A stretch of 64,000 nucleotides of DNA. Origin: Parelaphostrongylus tenuis (Eukaryota > Nematoda > Chromadorea > Rhabditida > Metastrongylidae). Made by a program: the position numbers and the translations under genes. The stretch is taken from positions 248,001-312,000 of the forward strand of contig JAHQIW010000606.1 in NCBI GenBank assembly GCA_019055375.1, given 5' to 3'. Below are positions 12,401 to 26,100 of the stretch, in pieces (the stretch's first letter is position 1; every line of letters begins with the position of its first letter). The notes below the pieces were generated by a model. That model did not search any database and was not told where the DNA came from. It saw nothing but the letters and a program-made list of their open reading frames with translations.

Positions 12401-15400
12401 TAGATGTTAGCAGTTCTACGCAGAAGACTGAAAAGTAGAATTAAATTTAGTTAATGTAAACTGTTTTCTACTCTAATTAGATATTTGATCGAAACGCAGT
12501 CGTAGATGTTTTTTCTTCGTTCTTATGAACTTTTTAGTGAATCTCTTTCTTGTCTTTTATGCTGTGACTAATCGTATAGAAACGGTATCTAAACATTCAT
12601 TTTTCACTTCTTTTGTAATTCATTTTGAAGCATGTGGCGTCAGCTCTAAATATGATATTTGCTACAGATGAAAGGAAAAAAAGATTTTGCCCTTCTGAAA
12701 TATTACATTCAGTATTCAATATCTTTGAAACTTTGTTATTTTCTTCAACATAAGAGTCCCTTTTTTCTAGCTTCGAGACGCTGATGAGCTTCGTCATTCT
12801 GATTATAGTACGCTTTCACATGCGATGAATCATGTCAGGTTTGTTCCTTCCACTGTTTTCTGTATTTTGTTTTTGTTTTTTTTTTTCGTGCTTCCTTCAT
12901 CTTAACACGATGACATGAAGTGCTGATGAATGTTATTTTGCATGCAGTGTTGTCTTCTCGTAATGCAACCATTTTCAGCCTCACGAGTTAAGCACTCACT
13001 CCTCAAATCTAACACTGCTAAATTTTTGAAATTACTTACTTGTTCATTGAATTACATGTGAGCTTTCTGGGGAAGTTCGATGTTGAGCCGATTTTTTCAG
13101 CCATGCATAGTTCGTCCTTTCTTCTTTTTTTTTGGCTTCAATTGATTAGGAGGTTCGAAATTGCGCTGATTTCAAAGTACCACTTTTTCCATGCATAGCT
13201 CGTCCGGTACGTATCAGTGACCGCTGAGTAGTTAATGATCCAGGGTATCAAGAAGCAAGGTGCCGGTTGAATCCCCCTTCTCAAAGCTTTTTTGAAATCA
13301 ATTAGCAAACGTCTTACGGAACGCCTTAGCTCGGGTTCTCCGAGATTGCTAGGTTTGTCTGACTGTATTTTAGGCCATTCTTGAATAAGATGAAATTCTC
13401 AAGCAGCATTCATAACAACACTCGAAATGTTCTGAGACTTTTGTAGAGAATCAAGGAAAAAATTTGAATGGCAGAAATAGTGGGATCCGCCCAGTAAAAC
13501 TCGATTATGGGATCAGTAAATAATAAGAGAGAACAGTTTCTCCACATGTGGTATACCACTGCTGTGTTCCCTCGTATTCTCCAGTCTCAAAAAGGCACTT
13601 GCTCTCAGTTTCCTATAACCGTAATTAAGGAGGAAATGAGGTGTTCGTACCGGTAATTTCCTAACAACTTTGGTGGTTCATGAGTAAAGAGCCTAAGCCT
13701 GTTAAGGAGATGGGTAATGAGATCTGACAGTATTTCGCGAATGAAATCCAAAGCAATAGATATATGTGTATATTTGTGTATTTAAGTGTGATTAGCGTGG
13801 TGTGTTTGCTGAATGAGTCATGGGCAAAATGCTCTTGCATTCATGCCAGGCAGTGCTGTCTTTCCTTTCGTATCTTTCTATGAAGCAGCGATGGGAAGAG
13901 ATTTATCGCCTTATACTTTCATCTTCAAATGACTTTATCTTGAATTATCTGTTTAATATCGGCTATCAGCACTTACGTTAATGAACTTTGGTGACAAATC
14001 CAGTCCATGTTTACTCGTTGGGCCATTATTAGTGTTAAACTGCATTTCTATCCCATCGATGATTAGGTCGTTTATCGGAGGTTCAACTTCATTCATTACG
14101 ATTAAAGAACAACCTGTTCACTAATGAAATCAATGAAGTTTTTTTTTGAAAATCAGAAGTTGAACAAGCTTTTAATTAGTGTATCTAGTAGTTGAAATTT
14201 GTCTTTGGCAGAGTACTCGATCATAATTTACTGCTTTTGTCAATTAAAGCCATATGCCGTTGATTGTTGTGTTTGCGATCCTTCTCATCGCCTTTTCGTC
14301 TGTCGTCATTGTTTTCATTTCCTTCGTGTCATCAACGGCGGTGATATATTTGTTCACCATAGAGAATATGGTGTAATCATATTCAGTAACTGTTCATACT
14401 AAATTACAGCAAACTCAACGACTCGTCCTTTGGTTATTGTTATCAGCTAAGGTCACTATCTCACTAACATGCTGGTGATAAACTCATGAAATACATTCAG
14501 TAGGGTGGACCGTGCTTTAGAACAGTGGCACGTTAAAACGAATTTCTCCTCATGAAAACCTTCCAACCGCATACATATGTATATGAATTTATATATACTT
14601 ATATGCACGCAAACATTCACACACACGTGCGTATATACATGTAAAAAGGATAAAGGATAAAGGATAAAGCTCTCGGCGTTGATCGATCCCTGAGGGATGC
14701 GCCATGCATTCGACTTCAATTTTTAACTTCGTTTGAGGTGATTGAATGCACATCTGGCCTTTACAATGACTCGCGGTGGCCTCCCGCTGAACCGAGTCAG
14801 TGCTGCTTATCCTCCCAGACAAGCCTGAGACCTGTCTGGTACCAATTTACCGATCCCGGAGGGATGGATGACTTGGTGAGCCATGAGCGCGAGATTGACC
14901 AGTGACCTCGTGTGCGACGCAGGGCACCTCTAACCACTGCGCCACATGCGCTCTGTATATACATGTATATGAACGTATATGCACATAAATATTTTTACGT
15001 ATATGTACATATATCCATGTGTGTACTTATATGTATGCATGAATTATATATTTATGGATGCATACAGGTATGTATTCACGTACACGTGTGTGTATAAATA
15101 CACACACATGCATGTACGTATATATGTGTACATATTTATGTATATATGTCCACGTATATGTATATGCATATATATACATATAAACATGTACATGTATATA
15201 TATATATATATATATACATATATATTATACACATGAAGTACCTTCGCATACAGGGACACGTCTGGTTTAGTGGTCAGGTGCGGCCAATCACACAAAACAA
15301 TTTGTTCGAAACCAAGTCACTACTCAGTAAGACCTTCATCCCTCCGGGGAAGGCAAATTGGTACCAGATATATTTGGGTGATTACCAGTGTTAACTTGAT

Positions 15401-15649
15401 ACATTAATAGGCTACCGCGAGTCATTATAAAGACCAGATATGCATTCTGTCGTATCAAACGATGCTTGATAAAGTTGAATACATGGCGCTTTCTTTGAAA
15501 ATTGGTGAACCCGAGTGTTTTACCTCTTATTCCTCACATATACATATATATATATATATATATATGCATATATATGTTTATGTATGTATGTACATGTGTG
15601 CATATATATATATATATATGCGTATACATATGTATGTGCATACATGTCA

Positions 15650-15682
<33 letters not shown>

Positions 15683-17085
15683 TACATGCTTGATTACCTA
15701 GCATTTATATTAAGTGATGTTGACCTCACTGTTCTAACTTCAAATCGATCAACGCGAGAAATTATAAGATAACAAAATTGTCGCTCAACTTCATGTAGCA
15801 GAATCGAAACTCTCTATTTTACGGATAGGAAATTTCCGTGGTAACATATGTCGTTTTTGGTCCTTTTTATGTAATACTTAGTGGCCTAAACTGTTTTTTT
15901 GCGAACTCATGAGAATATACTGAGCGAAATCACTTGAGGAGTTGAGAACCTGATGAGTTCGAAGAGGAGACTTTGCTATATCTATTCAAGATTTGATGAT
16001 GTTTTCTGGAACTATTATCTCTGTTTTTACTTATTTGAGAATTTTTAAAGTCACATTTTTCGAGATAAACAGATTTCTGGCTGCTGTTAACATTAAAAAC
16101 TCGAGGATATCATTGTGAATGGACGAAATACCGCTTGTTAACTGTATTCATTTTCGCATCATAAGCTTCAAGGAAAAAAGTGCACAAAATGCATTTTTGC
16201 ACTCTAGTAAATCAAAATTGCGTTGTAGTGAAGCGCGTCAGTTTTTGCGGTAGTTTGGACCGTGTGAGTGGGAAATCAATTCGCTTTAGTTCCACTATAC
16301 TAATGCATAGCATCAGAATTTGACTTCCATATAATTGACAACAATTTTTAGATATTGTAGCATTTTAAGAGTTGAGAACTTCACAGATTTATAGAAAAGC
16401 TTAATTCTGTCGTCTCAAGCGATCACGTATCGACGCCTTCCTTGCTAGTTCAATGAGATGTGCTATTATGATGTTCAGGGTGTCAAAGTAAGGGTGAGGT
16501 GCCATACTTGTTCTCTCAAACGGTAACTGAGCCAATAGTTTAAGGTGAACGAAATTTGCGACGAATATGGTTTTAACCAGGTGTTTTTCATTGTGTACAA
16601 CAAGATTTGAGTTAGACGCGCATCATGAATTTATTGTTATCAGTCTAGAGGAATAGGTGAATGGTGCAGGGATACTGTGGAATGCTTTGTTCTATAGTCA
16701 AGTTTTAGTCTGAGGTTGGTATATAGATTTAAGAGTACCTTATAATCTTCAAAAATCTGCTTAATGGAAAATTGTTGTGTTGGATGGTAAACGGTCTATA
16801 CATCTTGTATAAGGAAGACACTTTTTCTGAGAAGTTTATTTCTGAAATTATGTCGCTTTTCAATTTAAAGCTTTACTACTCCTTATAAGTAGTAAGATTG
16901 CTTGATTACTTCCTCTTGCCCTAGTATCAAACTGATACTTGGAGACGTGTAATCCTGACATTCCGTTAATTTATGAAGCATGTTTTGTGCAGTTTATTTT
17001 GTCCACTTTATTTTCTTGTTTTCTATTTAAATCTTTTATTATTTACATATATGTATATATGCATTGTATGCATATATGTGCATGC

Positions 17086-17138
<53 letters not shown>

Positions 17139-20100
17139 GGAGGGGGGTCGAATAATGGTTCGTTAATGATGCATGCTATTAGGAAGTGAACTGCTAACTC
17201 AACCCTTTCACTCAACTTACTCTTGCAATCACCTGGTAACGCTCTGGTCTGGCTATCCCTAAGACTGCAAAGGGATCTGTCCGACTAGTATTTCACGACA
17301 TTCTCACGAGGAAGACAAAATTCTCAAACAGCAGTCCAAACAGCATACAAAATGTTCGAAGATCTTTTGGGCAATGAACGCGAGGAAGCGAACGGAATGC
17401 TAGACGTAGTGGATCCGCACAATAAAGTTTGATAATGGGTCGTGTACAATAGGGCATTTCATTGATATACAGATCATAGAACATTTTAATAATCTCAAAA
17501 GTCTTCACTTGAAGAAAAGAGGAACTATCTCATCATATCTATTATGTGAGATTTTGAAAGACTGTTTCCGATGACAGAGTATTTTGCAAGGTTCTAAAAT
17601 ATGAAACCAATGAATGACGACAGTATAAGTGGGTGTCGAAGCAATGAGTTTGCTATGAGTGACATTTTTACACAAAACAGTTGCAGTGCAGGAGAATCCG
17701 TGGGGGACAACTGTTCACACCTATTGAGATAAAAGCCAAAAACCACGTGTGATTGTGTATCATCTTCTTGTGCAGTAAGAGTAGTCATAATGGAACGAAA
17801 AAGCGCAATGAAACCAAGAGCCCCTTTCGTGCAGTGGTTGCGAGGCGCCCCGGGAAGTCTGGAACGCAGGTTCAACTCCTTCCCGTGGTGCAGAGTTTTG
17901 GATATCTTCTGAGATTTCTGTATAGCAATTAGATTACTGTTTGGAATGTCTATTATATACAGCTTTGTTCGAAATGAATCAAAAATAATCTGATCATTCT
18001 GTTCAAAAAGTGACTGCGGTTTTGCAAGTGTAATAGGTCAGACCTTTTCTTCTCCACCTTTTCTCCTTTGAGGATATTGTTCTCAAAACCTTCCATGAAA
18101 ATTTTTTTGTTATTAAACTGAATTCTCGTGTCTCCTTACTCCTTCTTTTGTCATTCTATTTCTTTTTGTTGTATCTTCCATCTTCGCGCTTTTATATTTA
18201 CAATTTATCACCAACGTGGGTAATCTGAGGTTGTATCAGAAATGAAACGGTACAGCTCCGCTCATGGTCTTCTAGAAAGCGTGTATGATCCTCGGAGGAG
18301 CACGATCACACCCAGTCAGTTAAAAGCACTGTAAGTATCCAATTGGTTATGATTAGGATAATGTTCTTACTTCTTGTCCAGCGAGAGAGATAGACCAGCA
18401 TGAAGTTAGTACTATCTTTATGAACCTGATTGTTTCTAGACTGTAAAATTCTCCATTTCGGAATCTCTCAGCAGTGATCTGTTGCGAATATTAGCTAATC
18501 ATGTAGAGTGATATGCGAATCATTCGACTCGGGACGGGAGTTGAACCCTTCACCCTTTCCGGTGATGGCGTGCTACCCCTGCATCACTGAGGCCACCGCT
18601 TTGCTCAAAACATTCGGCCTTAGGAGGGAATTGAGCAAAGCTATGGACCTCGTGGTATAATGGTAGCACACGTTCCTGGTATGCGTGAAGCACGAGTTCA
18701 GCTCCTGCCCAAGGGCAAATGTTTTGCATGTCACTCAAGAATCTTAAATAACCTCCACGCTGACAGGTCATAAATGTCACCATTCAATGTAATTTTTTGC
18801 ATGGCATGTGTCGAATTATTCACGCAAGTGTTGTCTATCTAACTGCTCTCCAAAATTTTCGCATTGATAAGTTGCTTCGTTAGCTGGTCATGAGGTGACG
18901 TGCATGTTCATAACGCATGTATTTATTTTTGTGGCGACTTTTAGTTATCTATATTCTGTTTTATTTCACTAGTTAATATATACTTACTTTATTGAATGTT
19001 CTATGCCTAACCGCATAGTCTCATCTAGAGAAATCAATTTAATTTTTTTCCTGAAAATTTAGTCTTTCCCCTACATCAACACCTCGAAATCAAGCCAGTC
19101 AGATCGGCACCACCCTCTCAAGCCAAACTGTGGCGGCTCCAGATCAAAATTTTAATGGATTGGAGCCTGTACATTCCAGTTTCGGCACGAACCTGCCAAT
19201 TTCGCTTCAAATTGGTGACTACAAGGTTTGGGATTATCTTGCTGAGGTATGTACGTTTTTCGAATTTTCATTCGACTTGTTGAATTTCCATTTCAAAAGC
19301 TTATGACCAGATGGTGTTCTTGCATGTTAAAACGCAATGTGCGCTAACAGGGGGAGGGTTTATATCTCATTAAAAGATCCGATGCTGATAAAGGCCTCCA
19401 CGCTTTTGTTGACGCAGCGGAAAAATGGAACTGAGCTATTGGCTGAGCTATCATTATGTTAGAAGAACGTTGCTGAGCAACAAGGATTCTGATTCACAGA
19501 AATTGTTGACTATCTTTGCTAACTGAGATTGGCTTGTTAAATGTTTCCAGGGTTTCAGGGAAACGTATCTTACCCACCTAATAAATACTGGTCAGATGAA
19601 AGCTATGTTGGTGTCCGCGCAAGTAATGAGAACGTGTCATTCATATATCAAATATACTATCGAATGGAAATATATCTGAATGCTAATAACTCACAGTAGT
19701 TTCAATCTAGATAGGCTAAACATCCATACAACTCTAATTGAACATTGTGAATTTGTTGTCGTGAATTAAGGTGATGTCGAGAGGATGGACGGATGCTGGT
19801 GTGTTCAGACTGTCTCCCGCCTATTCATTGTATCTGGCATTGAGATTCTTTCAGTCGCACTCAAAAGCGTATTTGGTGCAATTTTTCACTCGTATTGCTC
19901 ATCATTTGAACCAAATCTCACAGGTAAAAACTCTTGTATGTTTGATGAGTTTTTGGTGTGCAATGTTTACTGTTAGTAGTTGTTATATGTAATGAAGGTA
20001 TCATGACAGGAATGTACTTCTCGAGATGAGTTGTTGTTCTGGTTGGCGAATGCAAGCGAATTGTCATTCTTGGTGGATAGAGATAAAGATCTGCGATCTC

Positions 20101-23100
20101 CGAGGTATATTATTAGTTGTTATGCAAAATAAACACAATTTAACATTTTGTAGCTGTCCTACTTGTTGTAGAGCTGGTCAGCTGATAACAGCTATGGAGA
20201 ATATATTCCGGAGGTTGTGTACTGTGTTGGTCGGTGCTCTTAAACCCACTTGTAAAAGAATGTTGGATGTCACGATTCCTGTCGAAGATGGAAGCAGTGA
20301 GTCTCCTGTGCCCTTTGATGAAGTTTTCCGTTGTCAAAAGGTTGCAGATGCAATTTTTGAAACAAAATTCCAAAGCGATATAAGATGCCACGAAAATCTA
20401 GAAGTTTAGAAACTTTTTCGATCCGTGTTTCGTTCCATTGTTTCGTTTATAGTTTGGTTATACTTTTTTCCATTCTTACTAGCTTTATTCCTTCTATTTG
20501 CATGAAGAAACTTCAGATGAACTTCTATCACTGCTTGATGGGACTCTGCGAGCTGCACGAGCGTCTCGGCTCAACGCAGCGCTAACAATACAGCTCTGTA
20601 GTCATGTACTGCATGCCGTTAATGCGACACTTTTCAACGCATTAGTTGGAGTGTCTTCGTCGGTAAGTGATAAAGAATTCAACTGTCATACACTGCTTAG
20701 TGAATAGCGTTTTTGCTTCTTTCCGTTTGGTAGCGCAGATTTTCAAGCCTATCCCCTACGCTCAACAAGTTTTCACAAAGAGTGTTTGTAAACATTCGAA
20801 AGTTTGATTTTCAAGCTAGTGCTGTAGATGACCGGTTTTCTGTAAAGACCCCTATGAAATAAAAAATGAAATAATGTTTTACATAGGACGCGCATTTCTA
20901 CTATTACCTCGCTGGAAGCACGAAAAGCACTTCAACGTGTGGAGAAAATCTTCTAGTATAGGAGTCAAACTTTAATTCCAAGTTTCCTAAAAAGCGGAGA
21001 AACAATTTCTAATCAAATACGACTCACCTAAGCGACGTCGATCGATTTTAGCGCCGACCTCTGTCCACCACCCCACCGCCCGTGATGGCCAAAGAAGACT
21101 TGCTCGCGCATGTGAATCAATCTTTTTTTTTCCTCGCTGCGTCGCAGAGGACAAGTCTTCCTAGAGTATAAGCACAGCGTTGGATTCGGTAAATGTTGCG
21201 CTATCGAATGATTACTAATAGTCTAAAAAAGAGCTCTGTACTGCCAAAAATATACGTGTGTGAAACGTAATTTTATTTTGAATTTTTCAGCATTATAAAA
21301 GAGGTATTTCAAAAGCCGGTCACGTACAGCACTAAGCTTAAGATTGTCGGCTTTCCAATGGTTATTAACACTCTTTGTTGAAACTTCTTCCCCAGTGAGG
21401 GAATAGGCTTGAAGATCTGTGATACCAAACGGAAAAGTACCGTGCTTTTCTATGTGGAAAATATTGTTCCATTGCTCAAATTGTTATCTAAAATAAGACT
21501 TGATGTCGATGTGAACTACGACTATATCCGCTTTTTGCTTTCGTTAGCATATTTGATCGGGTTTTAGCCAGCTCATCTGACAACGCGACTTGGACGGTGC
21601 TTATGGGCGAGATTGGCCTCAATTCATAGGTGATTTTCACATGTTTATGATTATAATGATTAGAAAATAGGTTTTTGTGAATTAAAACTTCTTAGTTTTA
21701 TTGGTAGCTTAATTTTGCTTCCAACAGGAAGATACGATGTGAAATATAATAAGAGTGGCAAGATACGAGAAAAACGTGGCGCCTGACGTGGCTTTGAACC
21801 CGCAAGTGCCTCTTCGGGGTTTTGTTTTCACTAAACCATTGAGGCTCTCATTCTACCTTTCTCTCAGCTGTATTTCAACTTATTCGGTAGCTTTCAGCGA
21901 TAACTCCTTAGCGAGTCTGATGTAGGGACATATATGGCATGAATTTCAATTGGGCCGCAGCCTTGGGATCTATCCTTTGTCCAAAACCTAATTTTTATTT
22001 TAAGAGCAGCATGCGGTGTGAAATATAACCATTAATTGCTGAGATACGAGAAGAGCTTGAAAATTGATAATATGGCGTCGAACTCGTGATTATCCTTTCC
22101 TTAGCTTACAAGTTTTGCACGTATCCTGGAACTCTTTGCTAGACAGTTTTAAGACTTGAAAAGTTCATTTTTCAACAGCTTGCGAATCTTTCTCGTTTAC
22201 TACAAGGCTCTTTCAACCTGGTATGAAAAATTACTTTACTATGACATTCTACACTACTTTTTTATTACGTTTGGAAATATCTTATGTGATATCTATGAGC
22301 ACATTATCATCAGTTAATTTGATTCGACACCAAAAAAGCCGTATTCGTCTCCTGTAAAGTTTTTCAAATGAGTTCAATCGTTCTTGTTTTGAAGAGCATT
22401 GCGCATTCTCTAGCCTTGAGTTTTTAGTGTATTCAGCATGAGGGTACTCACGAGTAATTCGATTAAGGTTCCGGTTAGAAGCTGAATTATACTGTCGTGA
22501 AATATTTCTGAAGTTACTGCATCTGAGTTATAATGAACAAATATTAATTTTTAACTTGCAGCTGGGCCGAACAAATGGGAGTGGAGTTGGCGGCCGAATG
22601 CCATTTAGACAGAAGTCGACAGGCTGCCGCATTGTTGGCGGCTCAGAAAAATGACGTAGCAGCACTTGGAGCCACCTGTTACAAATTGAATAGTTTGCAG
22701 GTCTGTTACTGTTTACATTGTTTTTGTTTGCTAACGTATTATATGGGAAAGGAAGCCAAAATTCATTCAACCTTCTCAAACTTATTAATTCTGAAATAAG
22801 ATCTCACTCCATAAGTCAACTGCGATATCTCTTGCTTCACGGATTTCTTCTTCTCAGGGAATTCTAGATGACTAATTGCATGGCTACATGGCGTGCCCTT
22901 AGGTGGCAAATATTTGGGCTAGATGCCAAACGAAATTGTCGGTTGTAGTTGTATTGATACCATGTACATTCGAAGGGCAGGCTGCCCGATTGTGCTTTTC
23001 TGGCCCGATCTTAAATCGAGGAGTCAAAATGATGAGAAAATCTTGGCGAAGATGGTCTAGAAAACATTGAAAGACGAAATATAACGACATCCGTTTGATA

Positions 23101-26100
23101 TTGACTGTCAAAATTCGCGTACAAATATCTCAATCTGTTGTCTCCACTTGTTCCTTTGGTTGTATATCCGGCCGCGTAATTCATCATCTGTGCCGTAACA
23201 TTGAGTTCCATAGCTTTCACTTTCTGCTTAGTTCTCTTTTAAGTTTTCGATTTTATTTGTTAATCACTCGGTTTGTTTAAAAATAATTATTGTTTCGTTT
23301 GATATGGTGTTCATGTGCTATCTTCGCGACTTGTCCATAGTTTAGGTACGATTTCTTCTCACCCATTTTTCGGCAGACGATGGCGAAATCCCTTGTGATG
23401 ACGATGTTATAAACCGTGTAGTGAGCCTAGCTGAACGTCAAGCAGATCATCTAACGCTTCAGGTGAGATCTCTTCTATGGCGGTTTTTTATCAGCTTATC
23501 TATAATACAATTACAGCAAAAATTGGCGCCTGTGTGATGTTGTTAAAAGCAACATGTCTTTGTTATGTTTATGTTAACTCAAATTAAGGTTCTTTTCTTC
23601 TACCATGAAAATATGATTATCAGTGTCCTGAGATATCTTAGAACTTCACATTCTCGTGCCCCACTATTCAACTTTGTGATACTTGTACGAATACACTGGC
23701 ATACATGATATCTGGCTGGACCTTTGAATTGTTATTCGCGATCTATAGATAAATGTAATAGCCTATGTAGAAATATATGGTGCTTTGAAGAAACAGCAGA
23801 GCACTTTAGTACTCATGCAAGCATCGTTTAACCCTCGATCTGATCGTTTAGTTGTAGGTTCCTTGAAATAAAGTAAAAAGTGATTCAGAACTATAACGTT
23901 GAATCTGATGTAGTTGAAAATGAGAACTGTGATTTGTTAATCTCTCGCGTTATGGGACAAGCTGGGTTAAGTAATTCATGTATGGCTCATTAGCTTTCCT
24001 GTAGCGAGTTTCACCTAGCTTTGCCGCCTTTTCTAAAATTATCTGCCTAAGCAGATGTTGTGGTGGGCGTCTACCAAGGGAGTACCATAGTGCATGTAGA
24101 ATTATACAAAAGGTCCTTGTTTGATTCAGTTGCGGTAGTGTGAATAGTAATAGACTGTTATTCTGATTCCATTGGCTGGGATTAATCATGATTATCAAGG
24201 ACCGAACAGGTAAAAGATCAAAATAACAGACTGAATATAAGGTTTTCTATATCCACAAATACTGGCGGCAACGAGATTAGATGGACTGAAATGAGAGTGA
24301 GTCACTTATGATTCTGCGCTATTGTCAATCCTAAGACCTTTAGTTTCTAAAAAATTCATTGTCTGCTGCCAAAAATAAGGTGACCATACAAATTTAGGCG
24401 TCGTCCCATGCGCCTGCCTAAAGAAAATATCTTCTAATGGGTTGAATGCCTACTTTTTTGTTTCACGTTTCTTCACCGTTCAGTTTACCGCATTCAATCC
24501 CTTATGATTTTGTCGAACGTTGCGGTTCTTATATCCACAGCTTAACTTGAACATTTCTATAGGATGGTCATCCTATAACGCTCGCGGAGACAGAACAGTT
24601 GCTTTTGCCGTTTCTCTTTCCTCAAGATGGATACACCGCGGGTGAATCAGTTAAAATTTTATGTTTGAAATTGTTCAACTTTCTGTGCTTACTCATTAAT
24701 ATTTCTGTGTGAAACTTTTAAAAAACCGAGAATTCTGTTTTCAGAACAGCTTCGTGGTGTTTCCGGATGGTCTTGTGCAGTATCTGTTGTCGTTGCAAGA
24801 AAAGGTCTATGTCATTCAGTTTCAATTCAAGAGTCAGATGATACCGCTTGGCAAGCATCGCAATCAGCAAGAAGTACTGCTGTTACGGTCAGTCCCGTTT
24901 TCTTATTTTTTTATGCTACGGAAAAACATCCTGAAATGTTTTGAAGCATTCAGAAGTTTTTTGCAGCTACGACCGCCACCTCCACAAGCTTCGTGCTCAT
25001 CACCACAAGTACCCTTGAGGACTACGGTTGCACGAAGTTCGTCACAGTCGACGTTGGGAAGTCTGCCAACTACACATTTCGTGCGTAGATTCCAGAAATG
25101 TTCACATTGTCTAGTCGTTTCATGTTTATAAGAACGATTTGTTATGTTTAGGGTGACAGCCTGACCAGCATTGGCGAGGAAATCATGCATGTGGTGCTAA
25201 AGAGAAATGGAGGCGGGATTGGGTTGAGTATAGTAGCGGCACAGGTGTGTTTATTTTTGAGTCATTTCAAAGACGTTCCACATTCTTTCCATTTCTTTGT
25301 TTCCTCAGTATATTTCTTTTTACCTCATTTGTACATGTGACAATATATCAGTAACTATAATTTTACCTGTTAGAGCGTACTAGTATGAATCAAAGAGAGT
25401 CCAAATATGGCGAAATATTAGAAAGTTTAGTAAATTAGTGAACTAAATTGGCATAAAATTCTCAAGGTATTACCAATATCACAGGCCTGTTGGATTTTAT
25501 GGGGCTAAATTGTCTTTATTGCATAGAGTAGGTTTTAGAGTAATTTGGTCCTCGACTAAGCTACCAAAGTGTCCAGTGTTTTTCACGCAGTACTTAAATT
25601 ATTAGTGTATGGGTCAACGGCAAATTGTTTCAATGTTATCAGCCATCTTATTCACATTATTATGGGGTAGCGGTGGTTGAGAGCTTAGTGATACTCGGTG
25701 CGGGATTGATTCACCCTTCTACTCTACTCTTTTCTTCCTCCCCCCACTCCCAACACTCCCGGCAATCAGTCAACTAATGCCTCAGAGCCTGGCTTCGTAT
25801 CATAAAATTCCGAAAATAATTTTCCTATTTTGTTCAGTCTTATCTATGTGATCTCAAGTCCGAACTGGTTTTGCGTTTCCGTGGCTGAATAGTCCATTGC
25901 AACATCGGAGTGGGCAAGCTCTGGTTTGGGCGCAATAGCGTCTACGCGACAGATAACAATCAGCGCGAAATCTTCGATATAGTGCCGTTAAAGAGACTCG
26001 ATCCATTTTTCGACACTCTGTCGTTCAGAGTCCTCTGTGGTCGACTCTTCGACTCGTATCTGAGCGCAGATTTTCTGATATGTCGCACCATTCCCGAGTA

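Larger units (their letters stand above)
8226..12770 (+). other. afd-1: afd-1 intron 13 (4.5 kb)
   Basis: It holds a diverged SINE (8757-8985), family D repeats (9425-10345, 11745-11890), the zinc-finger-like minus-strand ORFs (10361-10950) and a tRNA-like sequence (12265-12345). The rest, including 10950-11745, shows nothing I can name, though GAATCGCTGTGCGC-type words recur at about 11025 and 11370. Confidence 0.6.
12808..18239 (+). other. afd-1: afd-1 intron 14 (5.4 kb)
   Basis: The longest intron: two family E repeats, two SINEs, three TA-rich arrays and a tRNA-like sequence. I looked for an additional coding exon here, because the alternative donor of exon 14 would require one, and found none. 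The unlabelled parts (13560-14640, 15700-17040) show no recognisable feature. Confidence 0.55.

Noticed and set aside
22179..22220. A 42-nt candidate for afd-1 exon 21 ([14 protein letters not shown])
   Set aside because: Its phase (0/0) cannot connect exon 20 to exon 22, whereas 21568-21629 fits phase 0/2 and gives RLASIHS before WAEQ, as in the family.
24709..25131. 140-codon open frame over afd-1 exons 25-26
   Set aside because: Exon 25 is coding in a different frame ([20 protein letters not shown]), fixed by phase and homology; the long frame is a shadow there.
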